Below are positions 17,296 through 22,956 of a DNA stretch of 25,589 bases, piece by piece. The notes under the pieces are model-generated. The model saw nothing but the letters and a program-made list of their open reading frames with translations, made no database searches and was not told where the DNA came from. This stretch comes from Candidatus Delongbacteria bacterium (lineage in GTDB: Bacteria > Bacteroidota > Bacteroidia > Bacteroidales > ML635J-15). Location of the stretch: the NCBI GenBank assembly GCA_027858215.1, contig JAQIDD010000268.1, forward strand, positions 1 through 25,589, given 5' to 3'. The position numbers were made by a program, and so were the translations under genes. How positions within the stretch are numbered: position 1 is the stretch's first letter; every line of letters starts with the position of its first letter.

Positions 17296-17308
17296 AGTAT
17301 TCGTTTTT
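17231..17308 (-). repeat. 78-bp direct repeat, copy 2 (start of FISUMP paralog 2)
   Basis: Partner of 15809-15886, with three mismatches in 78 bases and no gaps. Identity stops just 5' of the leader, where the upstream sequences become unrelated, and falls sharply after the signal peptide. Confidence 0.85.
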
Positions 17309-17473
17309 TTACGATTACATAACTGCATTAGCTTGTCCAAAGATATAAAAAATATTCTTTCATACATATATAAAATTGGCAATCTTATGCTGCGTTTAAT
17401 TGATGCAATAACTTATTTTTACGCAAAGGGTGAAAAACACAAAGAAGAGCTCATGCAGAGGCGCAGTATGAAT
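17296..17473. other. Spacer with degenerate intergenic repeat words
   Basis: Besides the candidate FISUMP promoter, 17412-17465 carries words such as ACGCAAAGGG, AACACAAAGAAG and CAGAGGCGCAG. These resemble the decayed CGCAAAG-type intergenic tracts seen in many Bacteroidota genomes. Similar words in the opposite orientation occur at 21961-22000 (TTTGCCTTTGCGTATCC). No gene is supported here. Confidence 0.4.
17338..17345 (-). promoter_or_regulatory. Candidate -7 box for the FISUMP pair
   Basis: On the - strand these bases read TATCTTTG, an exact TAnnTTTG match, 42 bases before the paralog 2 start codon. No TTG sits at the usual -33 distance. No equivalent box precedes paralog 1, which fits transcription of both from here. 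Confidence 0.4.
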
Positions 17474-18721
17474 TTAGTATCTTTTCCTGTTGCGGGATTT
17501 GTTTCTGTTGGCAAAAAACTCCTGTTTTCTTCTTTGTTTTTCTTTTTCAAATTGTTTTTTCTCATGTGTGTTCATGGGCCTTTCGGTTTGTGGGAAAGGG
17601 TTGTCCGCGATGGTGGAGATTTTACCATGGATGAGTTTTTCAATACTATTGATCCTGGCGTTTTCTTCCGGTTCACATAAGGAAATGGCTGTACCGGATT
17701 CACCTGCCCTGCCTGAACGGCCAATGCGGTGGACATAGGTTTCAGCGACTTCGGGGATATCGTAGTTGATAACAAAACCAAGCTGTTCAATATCAATGCC
17801 CCTGGCAGCAATATCCGTAGCTACCAGCACCCTGACTTTCCTGTCTTTGAATTGTTTCAGGGACTTTTGCCTGTGATTTTGAGCTTTGTCACCGTGGATA
17901 GCTGCTGTGGTGATGTTTTGCTTTTTCAGGTTCCTGGTGATTTTATCGGCGCCGTGTTTTGTCCTGGAAAAGAGGAGTACCTGATCAAGCTCCTTGTTTT
18001 CAAGTATATGGTTGAGTAATTCTTTCTTTTTCGACTTATTCGTGTAATACAGGTAATGTTTGATGGTTTCTGCAGCATAAGAAGCCGGATTTACTGCTAC
18101 TTTTTCCGGGTTGTGGAGAATTTTTCGTGACAGCGCAATGATATCTTTAGGGAGGGTGGCTGAAAAAAACAGCGACTGGCGTTGTGCAGGCAACATGGCG
18201 ATGATTTTCCGGATATCGTGAATAAAACCCATGTCCAGCATGCGGTCAGCTTCATCAAGCACGAAATATTCAATGTTATTCAGGTGAATATATCCCTGGT
18301 CTATGAGGTCAAGCAACCTGCCGGGGGTAGCCACCAACACATCCACACCATTTCTGATATCGTTGGTTTGCTTATGCTGGCTTACGCCGCCATAAATAAC
18401 GGTATTCCTGATGCCGGTATATTTGCCATAGGTTGAAAAACTTTCGCCGATTTGAATGGCAAGCTCGCGGGTAGGCGTGATGACAAGGGCTTTTATGGTG
18501 CGGCTGTTTTTGTTATGGTTGCTTTCCTGGTACAAGTGTTGCAGTATGGGAATGGCAAAAGCCGCGGTTTTTCCGGTGCCAGTCTGTGCACTGCCCATGA
18601 GGTCTTTTTTATTGAGTATGAGGGGAATTGCTTGTTCCTGTATTGGTGTTGGCTCAATGTAATGTTCTTCTTTCAGCGCCTTTAAAACTGGCGCAATAAT
18701 TGATAATTGTTCAAATGTCAT
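17474..18721 (-). CDS. rhlE: DEAD-box ATP-dependent RNA helicase, RhlE family
   Basis: A cytoplasmic ATP-dependent RNA helicase of 415 residues; the family acts in ribosome assembly, RNA decay and cold adaptation. All core motifs are visible: Q motif (PTPIQEQAIP, Gln28), motif I AQTGTGKT (45-52), Ia PTRELA (83-88), Ib TPGR, II DEAD (156-159), III SAT (187-189), V TDIAARGID and VI HRIGRSGRAG. A short Lys/Arg-rich tail (EKEKQRRKQEFFANRNKSRNRKRY, shown here in part as KQRRKQEFF) ends the protein, as in RhlE-type enzymes. ATG 18719-18721 gives the standard N-terminus MTFEQL. The gene stands alone, with 178 bp to the FISUMP gene downstream and a 362-bp spacer upstream. The exact subfamily (RhlE rather than CshA or SrmB) is inferred from the short length. 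Confidence 0.94.
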   Translation of the reverse strand: MTFEQLSIIAPVLKALKEEHYIEPTPIQEQAIPLILNKKDLMGSAQTGTGKTAAFAIPILQHLYQESNHNKNSRTIKALVITPTRELAIQIGESFSTYGKYTGIRNTVIYGGVSQHKQTNDIRNGVDVLVATPGRLLDLIDQGYIHLNNIEYFVLDEADRMLDMGFIHDIRKIIAMLPAQRQSLFFSATLPKDIIALSRKILHNPEKVAVNPASYAAETIKHYLYYTNKSKKKELLNHILENKELDQVLLFSRTKHGADKITRNLKKQNITTAAIHGDKAQNHRQKSLKQFKDRKVRVLVATDIAARGIDIEQLGFVINYDIPEVAETYVHRIGRSGRAGESGTAISLCEPEENARINSIEKLIHGKISTIADNPFPQTERPMNTHEKKQFEKEKQRRKQEFFANRNKSRNRKRY

Positions 18722-19083
18722 GTGTGATAATGTATTAAATATCTCCCAAAGAAGTCAGGAGTTTCCTATGTTATTTGAGGGATTGTTTTAAAATGCAAAG
18801 GTAATCATTTTTTTGTTACGTCCGCATTATGATGCCTTTGATTTCAAAAATGTTTCATTTACCCTGCTTGTTTGGTTTTGTGCTGCAGATACAATGCGCC
18901 AGGTGGGAGGCGGATATCCTCTTTTTTTTTGCATCAGAAGCATGAACCGTAGCAGCATAGCGACAGGTGGAGCTCATGTCTGCAAGCGTGAGTGCCTGCT
19001 GCAAAAAAAGAGATAGGAGCCGTACACCGCCCGGGCGCACAAATAAATAATGAACAAACAACAAACTGGAATAATATCTCACT
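18722..19083. other. Intergenic spacer upstream of rhlE with inverted repeat
   Basis: A 362-bp spacer. It holds the rhlE -7 box (18796-18803) and an imperfect inverted repeat: CTC-T9-GCATCAG at 18919-18937 against CTGCTGC-A7-GAG at 18996-19012, differing by one mismatch and two extra Ts. A GCCCGGGC palindrome lies at about 19032-19039. Open frames of 67-99 codons cross the spacer on both strands but look non-coding (mixed composition, no family, overlapping the promoter). Confidence 0.45.
18796..18803 (-). promoter_or_regulatory. Candidate -7 box for rhlE
   Basis: On the - strand these bases read TACCTTTG followed by CA, an exact TAnnTTTG match, 74 bases before the rhlE start codon. The resulting leader would be about 65 bases. 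No good -33 TTG is present at the normal spacing. Confidence 0.42.
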
Positions 19084-19506
19084 TCACTTTTTTGAAGCAG
19101 ACATCCGGGATTGTCCATTGTATTTTGGTTTATGCCGGCAGGTTTTAATGACAAAACCCATCACAAAGGTTCCAACGATACCCAGGGCTAATACAAGAAA
19201 CATGGGTAAGGTGCTTTTGATAAAAAGAACACAGGACAGGGTGATCATGATCCACATGAGGCTGATTGAATATATTTTCAGCTTGAGTGTCATGCATTTG
19301 TTGCGGTGGTAATTTATAATGTAGGGCCCAAGGAGTTTATTGGTAATGACCATGTTGTACAATTTTGTTGAACTGTGGCTGTACAGGCCGGCGCTGAGCA
19401 ACAAAAATGGAGTGGTGGGTAAGCCGGGGATAAATATTCCCAATGCCCCCAGAAACAATGAAATGCTACCCAGCAATATCAATATGGCTTTTGTAATGCT
19501 TTTCAT
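19084..19506 (-). CDS. DUF454/YbaN-like small membrane protein
   Basis: A 140-residue inner-membrane protein. The N-terminal half has the DUF454 signature: LGSISLFLGALGIFIPGLPT then TPFLLLSAGLYSHSS, where the PGLPTTPF loop sits between two hydrophobic segments. Two more hydrophobic segments follow (about 85-125), then a basic tail. Molecular function is unknown for the family. The open frame extends 17 codons upstream, but the ATG at 19504-19506 gives the usual family N-terminus MKSITKAILILLG and is preferred. It is last in an apparent operon with the PrsW-like and LolC/E-like genes (62-bp gap to the former). That suggests an envelope role but proves none. Confidence 0.85.
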   Translation of the reverse strand: MKSITKAILILLGSISLFLGALGIFIPGLPTTPFLLLSAGLYSHSSTKLYNMVITNKLLGPYIINYHRNKCMTLKLKIYSISLMWIMITLSCVLFIKSTLPMFLVLALGIVGTFVMGFVIKTCRHKPKYNGQSRMSASKK

Positions 19507-19568
19507 AACATCGAAAAGCACAAAATTAGTAAAGTATATGATAACAGGTGAGTACAAAGGGATAAAAA

Positions 19569-20267
19569 TTAATGGCCACTGATTTTTTTTCTAATCGGCC
19601 TGAACACGGAGGCATTGCTGATGACCTTTAGTTTTTTAAATCCAAGAAAGTACAACAGGATAACGTACAAAACAAATGTAAACAGCAGATAAGGTATGTC
19701 TGCCATGATGATATAATTGTATGTGCCGTGTAGTATGACAGGAACAAGCCAGGCTTTAAAGAATTTGAAAACACGCTTTCGGCTTGAAAATTTGACTTTA
19801 CTCAGGTAAAAACCCATGGCAATTCCAAAAATAGCATGTGCTGGGACGGCTGTAAGAGCGCGTGTCAGTCCTGTCTGGGTGCCACCATCGATTACATACA
19901 TGATATTTTCCACCAGGGCAAACCCGAGCGAAATGTAAACGGCATAAACAATGGCATCAAACTTTTCCATGAAATAAGACCTGCGCCAGATAAGCAACAT
20001 GAAAGCGAGCAACTTCATGGATTCTTCACACAAGCCTGCCACCAAAAAAGAAACAATGAAAGCATGCTGCCACTGAAAACTGTAATAATATGCTGCTAAA
20101 CCTGACATGGCCTGCTCCCACCATATAACAAAAGGCACAATGACAGCACCACCTGCCAAACTTAGCAAGAGCATCCACAAAGGCCCTTTTTTGTATTTAT
20201 CACGCTGATAAATATAAAACAGGATAAGAATTACCGGAACCGTTGCTATGGCTATAAGTCGGGGCAT
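19569..20267 (-). CDS. prsW: PrsW-like intramembrane metalloprotease (CPBP/PrsW clan)
   Basis: A multi-pass membrane protease of 232 residues with about seven hydrophobic segments. The PrsW motifs are visible: EESMK (81-85, the EExxK motif), FALVEN (116-121), PAHAIFG (142-148, His144) and HGTYNY (180-185, His180). In Bacillus, PrsW makes the first cut of an anti-sigma factor during envelope stress; the substrate here is unknown. The family is recognised from the motifs, but orthology to Bacillus PrsW is not implied. ATG 20265-20267 lies 2 bases after the stop of the LolC/E-like gene, indicating translational coupling. The C-terminus is basic (FRPIRKKISGH). Confidence 0.88.
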   Translation of the reverse strand: MPRLIAIATVPVILILFYIYQRDKYKKGPLWMLLLSLAGGAVIVPFVIWWEQAMSGLAAYYYSFQWQHAFIVSFLVAGLCEESMKLLAFMLLIWRRSYFMEKFDAIVYAVYISLGFALVENIMYVIDGGTQTGLTRALTAVPAHAIFGIAMGFYLSKVKFSSRKRVFKFFKAWLVPVILHGTYNYIIMADIPYLLFTFVLYVILLYFLGFKKLKVISNASVFRPIRKKISGH

Positions 20268-20269
20268 AA

Positions 20270-21514
20270 TTATTTAAATTTTATTGCATCGGAAGGGCTG
20301 ATACGGGTTACCAGCATAGATGGCACTATCAGCATTAAAATTGTTACCAGCATTGTTGCGGCGTTCAAAACCAAAAGGTGTAAAACATTCAGGTTGATGG
20401 GAACCATGGAAACATAATACGACTCGGGATCGAGTTTAATAAGCCCAAATTGTTGTTGAAGCAGGCACAGACCGATGCCAAGTAAATTTCCCCACAACAG
20501 GCCCCTGGATATAAGGAATCCAGCATGATACAGGAACACTTTCCGGATGCTGAAATTGGTAGTTCCCATGCTTTTCAGAATGCCAATCATATTTGTGCGC
20601 TCAAGGATGATGATAAGCAAACCGCTGACCATGTTAAACCCAGCTACCACCACCATCAGTATCAGGATTACCCACATGTTGGTATCCTGTAAATTCAGCC
20701 AGTCAAATATCTGCGGGTACTGTGCAGTGATGTTTTTCACGCGCAAACTTTCCAGGTCCGGGGAATAATTATTCCCGACAATGCGCGTCACTGCCATATC
20801 GGTTTCAAACAGATAATCAAAATCATCAATCAGAATTTCAAACCCACTGATCTGATTTTCATCCCAGTTGTTGAGTTTGCGCAGGTGTTTGATGTCAACA
20901 AAAATGAAAACTTTGTCAAGCTCTTCCAGCTGTGTATTATATATACCTGATATCTCAAATTTCCGCATGCGGGGCGGATCCTGGATGAAATACATACGCA
21001 GGTCATCCCCTGTGTTGAGTTTCAACCGCCTGGCAAGGTTTTCAGAAATAAGCACATCATTATATGTAGCACTGTCCGTGATATGAGGTATGTCACCCTC
21101 GGTTAAATACGTTTTGAAAAAAGACCAGTCAAAATCAGTATCCACCCCTTTCAGCATCACGCCTTCAAGGCATGATTCGGTTTTAATGATGCCCGCTTTG
21201 GTAATATATCGCTGAATGTGAGTAACATGATCCAGTTTTCTAACCTCATCCAGCCAATCCTGATTTTCTGTTATCGGTTGGGTTTCATAGGAGCTGCTGC
21301 TGTCATAATTGGTTACCTGGATATGAGAACCAAAGCCACTTACTTTGTTGCTGATTTCCTGTTTGAACCCTGTCAATACAGACACGGCAATGATCATAAC
21401 GATCAGACCAAGCGCAATTCCGGCCACAGCAATATTGACAATAGGGCGGCTGTAATTTTGCTTGTTCTTTTTGCCTTTAAGCAGTCTGCGGGCAATGTAG
21501 AGTTCAGTGTTCAT
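20270..21514 (-). CDS. LolC/LolE-like ABC transporter permease (lipoprotein release, FtsX-like)
   Basis: Permease subunit of the inner-membrane ABC complex that releases lipoproteins to the outer-membrane carrier (LolCDE type); 414 residues. It begins MNTELYIARRLLKGKKNKQN and has a first TM at about 26-50 (IAVAGIALGLIVMIIAVSVL). A large periplasmic MacB-like domain follows (about 50-275). Then come three TMs forming the FtsX-like core (about 280-400; LERTNMIGILKSMGTTNFSIRKVF is the coupling region, with MGTTN visible) and the end ISPSDAIKFK. No ATPase (lolD) is adjacent in the window. It is first gene of an operon with prsW and the DUF454 gene. LolC and LolE cannot be told apart in this phylum from sequence alone. 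Confidence 0.9.
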   Translation of the reverse strand: MNTELYIARRLLKGKKNKQNYSRPIVNIAVAGIALGLIVMIIAVSVLTGFKQEISNKVSGFGSHIQVTNYDSSSSYETQPITENQDWLDEVRKLDHVTHIQRYITKAGIIKTESCLEGVMLKGVDTDFDWSFFKTYLTEGDIPHITDSATYNDVLISENLARRLKLNTGDDLRMYFIQDPPRMRKFEISGIYNTQLEELDKVFIFVDIKHLRKLNNWDENQISGFEILIDDFDYLFETDMAVTRIVGNNYSPDLESLRVKNITAQYPQIFDWLNLQDTNMWVILILMVVVAGFNMVSGLLIIILERTNMIGILKSMGTTNFSIRKVFLYHAGFLISRGLLWGNLLGIGLCLLQQQFGLIKLDPESYYVSMVPINLNVLHLLVLNAATMLVTILMLIVPSMLVTRISPSDAIKFK

Positions 21515-21530
21515 GATGCTGACAAAACCA

Positions 21531-21538
21531 CAAATGTA
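21531..21538 (-). promoter_or_regulatory. Candidate -7 box for the lol-prsW-DUF454 operon
   Basis: On the - strand these bases read TACATTTG, an exact TAnnTTTG match, 16 bases before the permease start codon, implying a very short leader. No clear -33 TTG is present at standard distance. Confidence 0.4.
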
Positions 21539-21806
21539 GCATTAAAACAGGAATTGTAAAAGCGGATGGAATGGATTTTTAAAATTTTTCCTAACTGATA
21601 CCAAGTTGCGTTCAGCTGTGCAATATTTTATTTTAGCAGTGAAATTTTGTGCAAATGAGTGCAGAACCAAGCTTGCTTTAGCTATGCCGAATGCAGCCAA
21701 AATTATTCAAACATTTTAATTATGCTACTATCATAGTTCGGGACCCCATGCCTTATGAACTTCAATCGCTAAACCTATTCCCTTATCGGAAATTTCGTTT
21801 TCATTC

Positions 21807-21956
21807 ATGAGTTCACTCTAAAAAGTTATTGCCTTGCCACTAAGACACGAAGACTCAAAGTATCACAAAGTTTAAAATATTACTATTCAGTCCTTTGTGG
21901 GTCTTAGTGGCTTTGTTGGATTTTTCATTTTTTTTGACTTTTTAGACTGGACTCAT
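21807..21956. repeat. Nested imperfect inverted-repeat (MITE-like or palindromic intergenic) element
   Basis: Outer arms 21807-21826 and 21937-21956 are inverted copies matching at 18 of 20 positions (ATGAGT..TCTAAAAAGT against its complement). Nested inside, GCCACTAAGACAC at 21836-21848 pairs with 21899-21911 (12 of 13), and CACAAAG at 21864-21870 pairs with CTTTGTG at 21893-21899. The whole 150 bp could fold into one long hairpin. The words resemble the 'ccactaagacacgaag' intergenic repeats I recall from Bacteroidota genomes. No transposase is encoded, and no flanking target duplication is evident. Confidence 0.7.
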
Positions 21957-22024
21957 TCATAATTTTGCCTTTGCGTATCCTCTGAGTCGTTTGCGGTTAA
22001 ACAGACTGATTAGTTCTTAAAAAA

Positions 22025-22936
22025 CTAATTCAGGCGTTTGTAACTGCCTTCTGTTTTTTGCAGTGTGTATCTCAGGAACAGTTCATATGAGCCATTTTGA
22101 TACGAGCGGATGTCAGAGGTGGCAAAATCAACAGCCAGGCCGAAATCAAATTCCTGAAACCGCATACCAAGCATGGTCACAACATTGCCATCTGTACGGT
22201 ATGAAAAACCAAGCCAGTAATCTTTCATGTAAATACCACGTACATTGATGTCAAACTGGAAAGGCGTTTGAAATGTCCCTTTTACCAGAGCTGAGGGTTC
22301 AATTTCAAAATCATTTTCAAGGTCAAATTTGTATCCGCCCATGAGATGGTAGTGTCGTGCCAGGCGATTCAGTTCCACTTCTTCGCCTCCGATTTTTACG
22401 GGCAGTTCAATCATTTGGTTAGCCGATAAACCGGCAAAATATTTTTCATTGTACAGGTACAAGCCAAAATCAGATTCAGGCAGCCAGCTTGTTTCGGTAC
22501 TGTATTCGTTGATGGCCGGGTCATTTTCATCAACAGCAATCATATCTGTATAATCCAACTGGTACTGGAACAGTTGAAAAGATATGCCGAAACTGAGTTT
22601 GGAATCATCGAAAACAGGTAAAATATAAGAATAGTTTCCCTGGAATCCGATCCTGTTTTCTGTACCAAAACGGTCAGCAAATATCATACCTCCAACACCC
22701 ATTGTGCCGTTGTTTAGCAATGTGTGAGCACTCAGCACCTGTGTAGATGGTGCTCTTTCGATACCTACCCATTGTTGTCTCGCAGTGAGGGATATGGGAA
22801 TGCCTTCAGTATTTCCTGTTACAGCAGGGTTCAACAGCATCCGGTTGAACATATACTGGCTGTACAAAGGCAGTTGTTGAGAAAATACAAAACCTGCAAA
22901 AGCTGTGAAAATCAATAATAGACTTAGTTTTTTCAT
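22025..22936 (-). CDS. PorP/SprF-family type IX secretion outer-membrane protein
   Basis: A 303-residue outer-membrane beta-barrel protein of the PorP/SprF family, which works with the T9SS to deliver or anchor type B cargo such as SprB. It has a signal peptide (MKKLSLLLIFTAFAGFVFSQ) and then the family N-terminal block QYMFNRMLLNPAVTG, followed by RQQWVGIERAPSTQ, GGMIFADRFG, a series of alternating beta strands and a terminal strand (ELFLRYTLQKTEG). ATG 22934-22936 gives this signal peptide. It lies 20 bp downstream of the partial adhesin gene on the same strand, the typical adhesin-sprF operon order. It is therefore the probable dedicated partner of that adhesin. Which name (porP or sprF) applies cannot be decided from one copy. 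Confidence 0.93.
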   Translation of the reverse strand: MKKLSLLLIFTAFAGFVFSQQLPLYSQYMFNRMLLNPAVTGNTEGIPISLTARQQWVGIERAPSTQVLSAHTLLNNGTMGVGGMIFADRFGTENRIGFQGNYSYILPVFDDSKLSFGISFQLFQYQLDYTDMIAVDENDPAINEYSTETSWLPESDFGLYLYNEKYFAGLSANQMIELPVKIGGEEVELNRLARHYHLMGGYKFDLENDFEIEPSALVKGTFQTPFQFDINVRGIYMKDYWLGFSYRTDGNVVTMLGMRFQEFDFGLAVDFATSDIRSYQNGSYELFLRYTLQKTEGSYKRLN

Positions 22937-22956
22937 GTCAGATAGTTTTTATTTGA

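Larger units (their letters stand above)
21515..22024. other. 510-bp intergenic spacer
   Basis: The largest gene-free stretch. From left to right it holds the permease promoter, about 240 bp of AT-rich sequence with no recognisable feature, the inverted-repeat element at 21807-21956, and a degenerate TTTGCCTTTGCGTATCC-type tract (21961-22000). It ends just after the porP/sprF stop codon. No ORF of credible composition was seen on either strand. Confidence 0.6.

Noticed and set aside
17285..17680. 131-codon + strand frame between paralog 2 and rhlE
   Set aside because: It is largely antisense to rhlE and crosses both promoter and spacer; its composition (phenylalanine-rich) is what antisense of a Lys-rich tail gives.
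18855..19154. 99-codon - strand frame in the spacer upstream of rhlE
   Set aside because: It has no family resemblance, overlaps the end of the DUF454 gene and lies over the inverted repeat; non-coding is more likely, though a repeat-derived frame is possible.
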